Assembly: GCF_003386205.1 (NCBI RefSeq)
Contig: NZ_QRDY01000003.1
Coordinates: 62,001-126,000 of the forward strand
Length of the DNA: 64,000 bases
From: Cohnella lupini
GTDB taxonomy: Bacteria; Bacillota; Bacilli; Paenibacillales; Paenibacillaceae
Reading direction: 5' to 3'
Shown: positions 10,044 through 17,295 of the stretch, one piece after another
How positions within the stretch are numbered: position 1 is the first letter of the stretch
Layout: the number at the start of each line of letters is the position of its first letter
The notes under the pieces: model-generated
Databases searched by the model: none
What the model was told of the DNA's origin: nothing
The model's input: the letters and a program-made list of their open reading frames with translations, nothing else
Made by a program: the position numbers and the translations under genes

Positions 10044-10100
10044 TCAAAAAAGGGATGCCCGAATGGTATGGTCGATTCAGACCTTTCGGGCATCCCTCTT
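10044..10100 (-). terminator. Terminator hairpin with its T-tract on the minus strand
   Basis: 13-bp perfect stem, AGGGATGCCCGAA (10051-10063) with TTCGGGCATCCCT (10085-10097). On the plus strand the stem is preceded by an A-run (10045-10051), so the minus-strand transcript ends in U-rich sequence. The plus side has only CTTCG. It therefore best serves the small minus-strand gene upstream, and may weakly stop the plus-strand gene as well. Confidence 0.8.
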
Positions 10101-10156
10101 CGTATTACGATTAAACTTTCGTTAGCGCTCTCCGGAACCTTTCGCCGACTTTCCTG

Positions 10157-10450
10157 TTAAGCCGTGTACGATGCTTGATATAGCCGTCGATTATATCCGG
10201 GTAATGCCTTATTTCCGACATAGTTGAAGAGGTAGTCCCATTCGGGTACGATATAGTTGCTCAGCTCGCGTATTTCCTTGCGGCTGTAGTTTTCCAATAG
10301 GATTTCCCGTATAACCCTTTGTCGGTTTGATACGTTCTCAAGAATCAAAGAGTAGTTGTCGGCATAACCGTAATATTCGTTTATTCGGTTAACAGGGGGA
10401 TTATGTATAAAGATCGTTAGACGTGAAGCTTGGCGGCAATGAACCGCCAT
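10157..10450 (-). CDS. Small hypothetical protein, divergent from the copper operon
   Basis: About 97 residues if the ATG at 10450 is used. The last 75 residues look genuinely coding: charged, with aromatic clusters such as VPEWDYLFNYVGNK and a Tyr-rich C-terminus. The first 20 are doubtful, so the true start may be further in. The minus-strand terminator at 10044-10100 supports a real transcript. Its start and the start of the copper gene are only 25 bp apart, so one promoter must lie inside the other gene or the start is later. No family recognised. Confidence 0.5.
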   Translation of the reverse strand: MAVHCRQASRLTIFIHNPPVNRINEYYGYADNYSLILENVSNRQRVIREILLENYSRKEIRELSNYIVPEWDYLFNYVGNKALPGYNRRLYQASYTA

Positions 10451-10474
10451 TCGTACTCCCGGGAGGGTATTTAT

Positions 10475-12145
10475 ATGACGTTTTTTGGTAAAAAACATGC
10501 GGTATCGCGCCTCCATTATCGTGGTATTTATTTTCGTTTAACGATATTGATCGGGTTGATCTTATTTTCTTTTGCTAGCTTCGCGGGGCAAACCGACGCC
10601 CATGCCGTGCTGGAGAAAACGACGCCCGCGGCGAATGCCCGCATGGACGCGAGCCCGCCGACGATCGAAATCTCGTTTAACGAACGATTGGATCGCGGTG
10701 GAGCAAAGCTGGTCGTATTGAACGAATCGTCCCGGAACGTTGCCAAGGGAAAACCGGAGTCGATCGCCGAAGGCAAAGGTATCAGAATCGGCTTGCCGAA
10801 GCTAGGCGAAGGTCATTACACGGTTTCGTATTCCGTCATATCCGCGGACGGTCATCCGATATCGGGAGCTTACGTATTCACGGTCGGTAACCCGGAACCG
10901 CTTCCCGACGCGAGCCAGTTGGATCCGCATCAGCAAGTCGGGCATAACCATCAAGGAGGCGGGGGGTTGACTCGGCAATCCTTCCTTCTGTATGTGGCCA
11001 GAATCATCTATTACGCCGGACTTCTCACGGTTGCTGGACTAGCGTTATGGAGCCTATTGCGCAAAGTGTCGCCGGTAGTTAGGGACGCGCGGAACCAGAC
11101 GTTATCGCTCGCGGGAAAATTCACCCTTGTCGCCACGATGGCTTACGTGTTCTTCAGCTTGCAGGATCTGGGGCAGGGAGAGACGATATCGGAATGGGGA
11201 CGGATATTGACGGAAACGACGATAGGCAAGCTCTATATGGCAGAGCTGTTGCTCGCGCTAGCCGCGCCGTTGCTGCCGTCACTGGGCTTGATGGCTAGGC
11301 TGTTCTGGGCAGTGGTGGCCTTATTCGTCGAAGCGTGGTCGGGGCATGCGGCGGCGTTCAGCCCGATCGCATATACGATCGGACTCGATGTGTTGCATCT
11401 CGTCGCTGCCGCGATCTGGAGCGCCGGCCTCGTGCTTCTCCTCGTGATCTGGTACAAGGAAAGACCGGAAGCCGGCAGATTCGCGCTCGTCTTCTCGAAG
11501 TGGGCGTTGATCTCGTTCCTTGTCCTCTGGGTCACCGGAATTTTGTCCACGTTGGACTTTCTCCCGTCTCTCGAATATTTGCGATATACGGCATGGGGGA
11601 AATGGCTGATCGCCAAAGCCGCGATTTCGCTGCTAGTCGCGATTACGGCCTTCCTGATCCGCATGCGCCTGAAGAAAGGAGATCTCCCTCACGGCAATCT
11701 TCTGAAAGTCGATGTCGGGCTATTGACGGCAATCGTGATCAGCGTCGGGGTACTTACGTACCAAACCCCGTTGCCCGCGAACAACGAGCTTAATTTTCAC
11801 CAGATGGGAACAGAGATGCACGTCACTCTCAGGGTGTCGCCGAACACGCCGGGAGACAATCAATTTACTCTGAAAATATGGTTGCCGGAAAGCGTGGGGA
11901 AAGGCGATCCTAAGATCGTGCAGCTGCGATTGCTGCCGATGGACAAGGAAGATATGGGCTTCATAGACGTACCGTTGGAAGAGTATAAGGACGAAGAGAT
12001 GGATGCCTATCCGGACTTTAAGAAGACGACGTACCGGATGCAAGGACCTTATCTTCCTTTCGCGGGACAATGGAAGGCGCAAGTAAGGGTGACGGACTCC
12101 GAAGATACGGAGCACGTCGTGGAAACGACTTATCGGATCTATTAG
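10475..12145 (+). CDS. ycnJ: CopC-CopD fusion, copper transport protein (YcnJ type)
   Basis: 556 residues. A signal peptide ends ...TDA before a mature N-terminal His (HAVLEKTTP), the usual first Cu(II) ligand of CopC. The CopC domain runs to about residue 145 and includes the SADGHPISGAYVFTV segment with the second His ligand. A His-rich linker (HQQVGHNHQG) leads into a CopD membrane domain with about eight TMs, then a C-terminal extracytoplasmic domain of about 120 residues. B. subtilis YcnJ has the same CopC-CopD fusion and is implicated in copper acquisition. ATG at 10475 with GGGAGG 8 nt upstream; an upstream in-frame start at 10430 lacks support. It heads an operon with a two-component system and lies upstream of ycnI. 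Confidence 0.9.
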   Translation: MTFFGKKHAVSRLHYRGIYFRLTILIGLILFSFASFAGQTDAHAVLEKTTPAANARMDASPPTIEISFNERLDRGGAKLVVLNESSRNVAKGKPESIAEGKGIRIGLPKLGEGHYTVSYSVISADGHPISGAYVFTVGNPEPLPDASQLDPHQQVGHNHQGGGGLTRQSFLLYVARIIYYAGLLTVAGLALWSLLRKVSPVVRDARNQTLSLAGKFTLVATMAYVFFSLQDLGQGETISEWGRILTETTIGKLYMAELLLALAAPLLPSLGLMARLFWAVVALFVEAWSGHAAAFSPIAYTIGLDVLHLVAAAIWSAGLVLLLVIWYKERPEAGRFALVFSKWALISFLVLWVTGILSTLDFLPSLEYLRYTAWGKWLIAKAAISLLVAITAFLIRMRLKKGDLPHGNLLKVDVGLLTAIVISVGVLTYQTPLPANNELNFHQMGTEMHVTLRVSPNTPGDNQFTLKIWLPESVGKGDPKIVQLRLLPMDKEDMGFIDVPLEEYKDEEMDAYPDFKKTTYRMQGPYLPFAGQWKAQVRVTDSEDTEHVVETTYRIY

Positions 12146-12162
12146 GAGGGCGAGGCGAACGT

Positions 12163-13020
12163 ATGCGGAACAATCGGGGGAACCACCGAAGCATCAAATG
12201 GCTCATCCTTCTCATTCCCACGCTCACGATCGGATTATGGGAATACGTTCGCCACGCTTTTCTGCTGCCTTACTTTTCGATGGAGCTCGGTAATTTCCTT
12301 GCTCCCTTTATCGTGCTCGCGGTGACGTTGACCTTGGTCAGAAGCTTGTTCGCCCGATTGGAGCAATCTCAGCGGGCGCTGCAGAGGGAAAAGGAAACGA
12401 ACGCGGCTCTCGAGGAACGGGAGAACTTGGCGCGCGAGCTGCATGACGGGATATCTCAATCGATGTTTCTACTGGCGGTAAAGCTCGATCAATTGGACGC
12501 GCTGGCTGACGAAGGTCCCGTGAAAGAACTGGCGGAAGGCTTAAGGGAAACGGTCCGGGTCATGAACGAGGACGTTAGGCAGGCGATCGCGAATTTGCGG
12601 CTTCCGCCTTCGCCGGCCGCGGCGGCATGGGTCGTACCGCTTCGGGAGCTATTGGGGGAGACGGCCGCGATGACGGAAGCACATGCCGAATTCAATTGGA
12701 GCATACCGGACGCCAGCTTGACGGACAAGGAAAAAGTGGAGCTTCATGCCTGCGTTAGAGAGGCATTGATCAATGTCCGCAAGCACGCGAAGGCTTCCAA
12801 AGTACTCGTCGTCGGAGAAGCGAACGGGCTCGGGGGCTTTCGCTGCTCGGTCGAGGACGACGGAAAAGGCTTTAATGGCGATCCATTAAACGTGCATGGG
12901 CGGTTCGGACTTAGGATGGTTCGCGATCGCGCGACTTCCATGGGCTGGTCGTTCCTTGCGGAACGCAGGGGAGACCGAACGATCATCGAATTGTCGAAAA
13001 TGGGAGGGAAAGCGTTGTGA
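12163..13020 (+). CDS. NarL-partner sensor histidine kinase, 2 TM
   Basis: 285 residues. Two N-terminal TM helices (about 11-27 and 43-60) have almost no extracytoplasmic loop, so the kinase probably senses within the membrane or via a partner protein. A coiled segment leads to a HisKA_3 dimerisation domain with the phospho-acceptor in RELHDGISQSMFLL (His94). The ATPase domain shows EDDGKGF and GRFGLRMVRDRA. The ATG at 12163 has GAGG 7 nt upstream. It sits 17 bp after ycnJ, and its stop overlaps the response regulator start by 4 bp. Position between ycnJ and ycnI suggests copper or envelope stress as the signal; this is inference. Confidence 0.92.
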   Translation: MRNNRGNHRSIKWLILLIPTLTIGLWEYVRHAFLLPYFSMELGNFLAPFIVLAVTLTLVRSLFARLEQSQRALQREKETNAALEERENLARELHDGISQSMFLLAVKLDQLDALADEGPVKELAEGLRETVRVMNEDVRQAIANLRLPPSPAAAAWVVPLRELLGETAAMTEAHAEFNWSIPDASLTDKEKVELHACVREALINVRKHAKASKVLVVGEANGLGGFRCSVEDDGKGFNGDPLNVHGRFGLRMVRDRATSMGWSFLAERRGDRTIIELSKMGGKAL

Positions 13021-13691
13021 AAGCTCCGATAAGACTGCTTCTCGCGGACGATCACCGGCATGCGAGGGAGGGGATGCGTACGATCGTGTCCACCGTTCCC
13101 GACTTCGTCGTCGTAGGGGAGGCTTCCAGCGGGGAGGAAGCATTGAATTTAACCGAACAACTGTCCCCCGATCTCATTCTCATGGACATCAACATGCCGG
13201 GAATGGGCGGACTCGAAGCGGTGAAGGTGATCAAAAGCGCTCATCCGACCGTCAAAATCATCATGGTTACCGTTTCCGACGACGTATCGCATCTGTTCGA
13301 AGCGCTTAAGAAGGGCGCGCAGGGATATTTGCTCAAAAACCTGAATCCGTCGGCATGGCGCGATTATCTGCTGGCGGTCGCGCTGGACGAAGCGCCGCTT
13401 AATCCCGAGCTGGCGATGTCTATTTTGCGGGAGTTCGCGAACCGCAAGACGAACGGCGCCGAGCCGGTAAAGGAGAAGGAGCCGGAGAGCGGAGGTTTGA
13501 CCCCGCGGGAGAAGGAAATCTTGCAGGAAGTGGCTCGAGGCCAGACGAATCGCGAGATAGCGACCTCTCTTAATCTGTCGGAGCACACGGTGAAAAACCA
13601 TCTCAAGAACATTTTGCAGAAGCTGCATCTGGATAATCGCGTTCAATTAACCCGTTATGCCTACCAGCGAGGGATCGTGGAGACGGAATAA
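13017..13691 (+). CDS. NarL/FixJ-family response regulator
   Basis: 224 residues, starting at a GTG that overlaps the kinase stop codon (GTGA). The receiver domain has the acidic pair ADDH near residue 11, phospho-acceptor Asp57 in LILMDINMPGMGG, and the conserved Lys in LLKNLNP. The C-terminal LuxR-type HTH reads LTPREKEILQEVARGQTNRE, then IATSLNLSEHTVKNHL. The likely targets are the surrounding copper genes. Three phased direct repeats begin 6 bp after its stop codon, upstream of ycnI, and are candidate binding sites. Confidence 0.93.
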   Translation: MKAPIRLLLADDHRHAREGMRTIVSTVPDFVVVGEASSGEEALNLTEQLSPDLILMDINMPGMGGLEAVKVIKSAHPTVKIIMVTVSDDVSHLFEALKKGAQGYLLKNLNPSAWRDYLLAVALDEAPLNPELAMSILREFANRKTNGAEPVKEKEPESGGLTPREKEILQEVARGQTNREIATSLNLSEHTVKNHLKNILQKLHLDNRVQLTRYAYQRGIVETE

Positions 13692-13696
13692 GTTTC

Positions 13697-13751
13697 GAAG
13701 AGCTTTGAAGCGCGATGAAGGGCTTTGAAGCAGCAATGAAGAGCTTTGAAG
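13697..13751 (+). promoter_or_regulatory. Three phased direct repeats upstream of ycnI
   Basis: GAAGRGCTTTGAAG occurs at 13697-13710, 13717-13730 and 13738-13751. Start-to-start spacing is 20 and 21 bp, about two helical turns, so all three face the same side of the DNA. A reversed half copy, CTTCAAA, follows at 13760-13766. The arrangement fits binding of a regulator such as the adjacent NarL-type protein. Confidence 0.6.
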
Positions 13752-13773
13752 GCGGCCGACTTCAAACCGTCAC

Positions 13774-13799
13774 AAAGAGTCACGTCTATATGACTCTTT
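13774..13799. promoter_or_regulatory. Inverted repeat upstream of ycnI
   Basis: AAAGAGTCA (13774-13782) pairs with TGACTCTTT (13791-13799) across 8 nt. A further GAGTCA copy follows at 13801-13806. There is no T-run, so an operator is more likely than a terminator. A TATACT (13829-13834) downstream could be the ycnI -10, but no good -35 is visible. Confidence 0.5.
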
Positions 13800-13880
13800 C
13801 GAGTCATGCGCGCAGGAATCGATCAAGCTATACTTGGGAATATCAACAGCCTATGGAGTAGAAAGGTCGGAATATATCCC

Positions 13881-14504
13881 ATGAAAAAAAGCTTGTCAAT
13901 TATGCTAGTACTTCTGTTTACGATCGGATTCGCAAGTCTAGCCAGCGCGCACGTTACCGTGCAACCTAACGAAGCGCCGGCCGGGTCATACCAAGTGTTC
14001 ACCGTTCGCGTTCCCTCGGAAAAAGACGCGGCCACCACGCAAGTCAAAGTCGCCATTCCGGATGGAGTGAACGTAAGCCGCTTTGAGCCCAAAGCGGATT
14101 GGACCTACGAAATCGAGAAGGGCGCGGAAGACAAATTCGTAAGCGTAACCTGGAAAGCGAAGGGTAGTGGACTTGGAGCCACCGAATTCGGAGAATTCCG
14201 CATGCAGGGGAAGGTGGCGGACGATGCTAAAGAGCTCGTATGGAAAGCCTACCAAACCTATTCGGACGGCGAAGTCGTGGAATGGACTGGAGCGGCCGAC
14301 TCCGATAAGCCGGCTTCCGTTACGACGGTAACGGCCGCGGTCGGAGACGGTCACGGCGGCGGACATGGCGTATCGGGTACGGATTCCGCAGAATCGGCAT
14401 CCGACGACGCGGGGCGAGACGTTCTAACTCTTTCGTTGGCGATAGCGGGGCTGGCGGCCGGAGTATTGGCGCTTCTGATCGCGCTATTCCGGAAGCGGGC
14501 ATAA
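13881..14504 (+). CDS. ycnI: YcnI-like DUF1775 copper-binding membrane protein
   Basis: 207 residues. The signal peptide ends ...SLASA, leaving a mature N-terminal His in AHVTVQPNEAPAGSYQ, the Cu(II) site of YcnI. The DUF1775 beta-sandwich follows with a TYEIEKG segment and conserved Trp residues (VTWKAKG). A Gly/His-rich linker (GDGHGGGHG) precedes a C-terminal TM helix that anchors the domain outside the cell. In B. subtilis ycnI lies beside ycnJ; here a two-component system is inserted between them. Start at ATG 13881, since the signal peptide begins there (MKKSLS); the upstream GAAAGGT is distant and the ribosome site is weak. An in-frame ATG at 13806 would disrupt the signal peptide. Confidence 0.92.
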   Translation: MKKSLSIMLVLLFTIGFASLASAHVTVQPNEAPAGSYQVFTVRVPSEKDAATTQVKVAIPDGVNVSRFEPKADWTYEIEKGAEDKFVSVTWKAKGSGLGATEFGEFRMQGKVADDAKELVWKAYQTYSDGEVVEWTGAADSDKPASVTTVTAAVGDGHGGGHGVSGTDSAESASDDAGRDVLTLSLAIAGLAAGVLALLIALFRKRA

Positions 14505-14523
14505 GGAAAATAAAGTAGCATTC

Positions 14524-14566
14524 AAAAGACCGTTCGGCGTTAGCGCCGAATGGTCTTTTGTGTTTT
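14524..14566 (+). terminator. Terminator after ycnI
   Basis: 16-bp stem with one G-T pair, AAAAGACCGTTCGGCG (14524-14539) with CGCCGAATGGTCTTTT (14544-14559), a 4-nt loop, then GTGTTTT. It closes the copper operon immediately before the repeat array. Confidence 0.9.
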
Positions 14567-14575
14567 CGACTAATC

Positions 14576-15315
14576 AAATACCCGCGCTAGGAACGGCTAT
14601 TCCGCCGAAAGTGAATCCACATACCAAATACCCGCGTCAGAAACGGCTATCCGAGGAAAGTGATTCCGAGTAACCAAATACCCGCGCCAGGAACGGCTAT
14701 TCTGCCGAAAGTGACACCGACTAACCAAATACCCGCGTCAGAAACGGCTATCCGAGGAAAGTGATTCCGAGTAACCAAATACCCGCGCCAGGAACGGCTA
14801 TTCTGCCGAAAGTGACACCGACTAACCAAATACCCGCGTCAGGAACGGCTATTTCGCCGAAAGTGACTCCGAGTAATCAAATACCCGCGCTAGGAACGGC
14901 TATTCCGCCGAAAGTGACTCCGAGTAACCAAATACCCGCGTCAGGAACGGCTATCCGAGGTAAGTGATTCCGAGTAACCAAATACCCGCGCCAGGAACGG
15001 CTATTCTGCCGAAAGTGACACCGACTAACCAAATACCCGCGTCAGGAACGGCTATTTCGCCGAAAGTGACTCCGAGTAATCAAATACCCGCGCCAGGAAC
15101 GGCTATTCCGCCGAAAGTGACTTCGACTAACCAAATACCTGCGCTAGGAACGGCTATTTCGCCGAAAGTGGCTCCGACTAACCAAATACCCGCGCCAGGA
15201 ACGGCTATTCCGCGGAAAGTGACTTCGAGTAACCAAATACCCGCGCTAGGAACGGCTATTTCGCGGAAAGTGAATTCGACTAACTAAATACCCGCGTCTT
15301 GGACGGTTATTTCGG
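14576..15315. repeat. Tandem array A: fifteen 50/51-bp units
   Basis: Unit starts (CCCGCG) fall at 14581, 14631, 14681, 14732, 14782, 14833, 14884, 14935, 14985, 15036, 15087, 15138, 15189, 15240 and 15291. Steps are 50 or 51 bp, and the last unit is degenerate. Each unit has an imperfect hairpin, AATACCCG ... CGGCTATT (7 of 8 pairs, 9-nt loop around CCAGG), then a spacer CCGCCGAAAGTGA. Units whose right arm continues TATCCGAGG are 50 bp; most others are 51 bp. About 110 bp starting at 14782 recur exactly at 14985, so multi-unit blocks have been duplicated. The mixed register breaks every long reading frame, so the array is not coding. Confidence 0.95.
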
Positions 15316-15425
15316 CGACTTGAGGCTAAAGAGGGTTTGTGTAAGAACGGAGGTAGAGTAAGAGGCGGTAGATAGTTTCTTTGCAGTATGTGAGGAGCTT
15401 GGAAACAACAGCTACAGCTGCAATT

Positions 15426-15665
15426 GCGGAACGCTGGTCCGCTAAAACCGCGAAACACCTATCGCCGATTGCAATAGGGGAACCAGGCTCCGCTAAAACC
15501 GCCAAACTCCCATCACCGGCCGCATTAGCGGAACGAGGCTCCGCTAAAACCGCCAAACTCCCATCACCGGCCGCAATAGCGGAACCAGGTTCCGCTAAAA
15601 CCGCCAAACTCCCATCACCGGTCGAAATAGCGGAACCAGGCTCCGCTAGCACCGCAAACGTCAAA
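15426..15665. repeat. Tandem array B: five 51-bp units
   Basis: Units start at 15426, 15477, 15528, 15579 and 15630, exactly 51 bp apart. Each carries a hairpin with arms TAGCGGA and TCCGCTA around a 7-nt loop. The unit at 15579 is a perfect 10-bp inverted repeat, TAGCGGAACC and GGTTCCGCTA around a single A (15577-15597). A spacer AAAACCGCCAAACTCCCATC follows. The first, second and last units are degraded. The unit plan (AATA, arm, CCAGG-type loop, arm ending GCTA, then CCGCC and AAA) parallels array A. Confidence 0.93.
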
Positions 15666-15786
15666 CCAAGTATAGCCCGCAAATATAGCTGAGCTAGCAT
15701 CTGCATCCGCACACCAACTTACAGGCAGCTGTTTCGCATCCACCGTCTCAGCCTGCCGTACGACTCCGCACTCTTTTAACTCCAGC

Positions 15787-15815
15787 TTGCTTGAACGGAT
15801 TGCATGCCCTATAAT
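15787..15815 (+). promoter_or_regulatory. Promoter for the pheS leader
   Basis: -35 TTGCTT (15787-15792), 17-nt spacer, -10 TATAAT (15810-15815). Transcription would start near 15822, a little upstream of the T-box leader. Confidence 0.7.
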
Positions 15816-15840
15816 GAAACGTAAATGTACAAATGCATTG

Positions 15841-16120
15841 ATGGAGACGAGTAAGCAGTGCCTTCTTTCAGGGAGGGAGCGCCGTAGACTGGGAGCGTTC
15901 CTAAGAAATCAGGCTGCCGAAGTTCGCTCCGGAGCAGTCCTTTGAACGACCGGCGCGACCGGTAAGTAGAAGGAACCGGCTGACGGCCCGTTACGCCGTA
16001 TGAAGCGGGAATGTCCAAGGCGCGTCAAGCGTCTGCAGCGACTCGAATGAGCGCGTGCGACATTTCAACAAAGGGTGGTACCACGGTCTTTTCGTCCCTT
16101 ACGGGAGAGAAGGCTTTTTT
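15841..16120 (+). promoter_or_regulatory. T-box riboswitch, specifier UUC (Phe)
   Basis: The conserved T-box GGGTGGTACCACGG is at 16073-16086. Stem I contains the AGTA element near 15851 and the GCAG/CTGC helix. The specifier loop opposite it reads CGAAGTTCG, placing TTC (Phe) at 15923-15925. The terminator helix is GTCTTTTCGTCCC (16086-16098) with GGGAGAGAAGGC (16103-16114) and six T. Uncharged tRNA-Phe would stabilise the antiterminator and switch on pheS-pheT. Confidence 0.93.
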
Positions 16121-16148
16121 CTATTTCAATGCGATAAGGAGAATCGGA

Positions 16149-17183
16149 ATGAAAGAACGATTAGAGGCTCTGAGGAAAGAAGCGTTGGAGCAGCTTCAGG
16201 GCGTGGCTGACGCCGCCGCTTTGAACGACCTTCGGGTTCAATATTTAGGTAAAAAAGGGCAGCTGACCGAGATTCTGCGGGGCATGGGCGGGTTAAGCGC
16301 GGAAGAGCGTCCGATCATCGGGCAAGTCGGAAACGATGTTCGCGCGGCGATCGAAGCGGTCATCGGCGAGAAGCAAGAGGGTTTCGACCGCGCGGCTACG
16401 GCGCATCGACTGCAGGCGGAAACGATCGACGTAACGTTGCCAGGCAAATCGGTTAACTCCGGCTCTGTGCATCCATTAAACAAAGTAGCTCAGGAAATAG
16501 AAGATATTTTCATCGGAATGGGCTATACGATCGCGGAGGGACCCGAGGTGGAGACGGACTTCTTCAATTTCGAGGCGCTGAACCTGCCGAAAAACCACCC
16601 CGCGCGCGATATGCAGGATTCCTTCTATATAACGGACGAAATTCTCCTTCGCACGCATACGTCGCCGGTACAAATTCGCACGATGAAGGCGATGAACGGC
16701 AAAACGCCCGTTAAAGTCATTTGTCCGGGCAAAGTATACCGCCGCGACGACGACGACGCGACGCATTCGTTCATGTTCCATCAGATCGAAGGGCTGGTTA
16801 TCGGACCGAACATCCGCATGAGTGATCTTAAGGGTACGCTGCTGCAATTCGTGCAGGAGATGTACGGGCCGCAGATGCAAATCCGGCTTCGCCCGAGCTT
16901 CTTCCCTTTCACCGAGCCGAGCGCCGAGGTCGACGTGACTTGCGCGCAATGCGGGGGCAGCGGCTGCCGGATGTGCAAGCATACCGGTTGGATCGAAATT
17001 CTCGGCTGCGGCATGGTTCATCCTAAAGTGCTGGAGCACGGCGGCTACGATCCTAAGGAAGTCACGGGTTTCGCTTTCGGAATGGGCGTGGAGCGCATTG
17101 CATTGCTGAAGTACGACATTGACGACATTCGTCATTTCTACGCTAACGATACGAAATTCCTAAGCCAGTTCGCGAAGCTATGA
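16149..17183 (+). CDS. pheS: Phenylalanyl-tRNA synthetase alpha subunit
   Basis: 344 residues, the normal length. An N-terminal coiled coil leads to the class II catalytic core, with [19 protein letters not shown], motif 2 around [20 protein letters not shown] and motif 3 [18 protein letters not shown]. It forms the alpha2-beta2 enzyme with PheT. A frame opening at 16011 runs through the T-box leader and is not the start. ATG 16149 with AAGGAG at 16136-16141 follows the attenuator directly. pheT follows after 112 bp. Confidence 0.98.
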   Translation: MKERLEALRKEALEQLQGVADAAALNDLRVQYLGKKGQLTEILRGMGGLSAEERPIIGQVGNDVRAAIEAVIGEKQEGFDRAATAHRLQAETIDVTLPGKSVNSGSVHPLNKVAQEIEDIFIGMGYTIAEGPEVETDFFNFEALNLPKNHPARDMQDSFYITDEILLRTHTSPVQIRTMKAMNGKTPVKVICPGKVYRRDDDDATHSFMFHQIEGLVIGPNIRMSDLKGTLLQFVQEMYGPQMQIRLRPSFFPFTEPSAEVDVTCAQCGGSGCRMCKHTGWIEILGCGMVHPKVLEHGGYDPKEVTGFAFGMGVERIALLKYDIDDIRHFYANDTKFLSQFAKL

Positions 17184-17295
17184 CCGACCGGGGAATTCAG
17201 CATCGCTAGATTAGCTGGAATGTCCATGAACGATCGGACGGACAACGTTTGAAGGCTTGACGAAATTACTTTGCGAAAAATGAGGGGAGTTTCCC

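Noticed and set aside
14761..15287. Repeat-encoded frames of about 17-residue periodicity (NQIPAPGTAI...) in array A
   Set aside because: Open only because most units are 51 bp with no stop; 50-bp units shift the frame, there is no ribosome site, and the opposite strand is equally open. Treated as non-coding repeats.
14576..15665. CRISPR array
   Set aside because: There are no unique spacers: the whole 51-bp unit is repeated, and no cas genes are nearby.
15326..15712. Frames on both strands across array B (103 and 128 residues)
   Set aside because: Same artefact of a 51-bp period lacking stops; no ribosome site and no recognisable protein.
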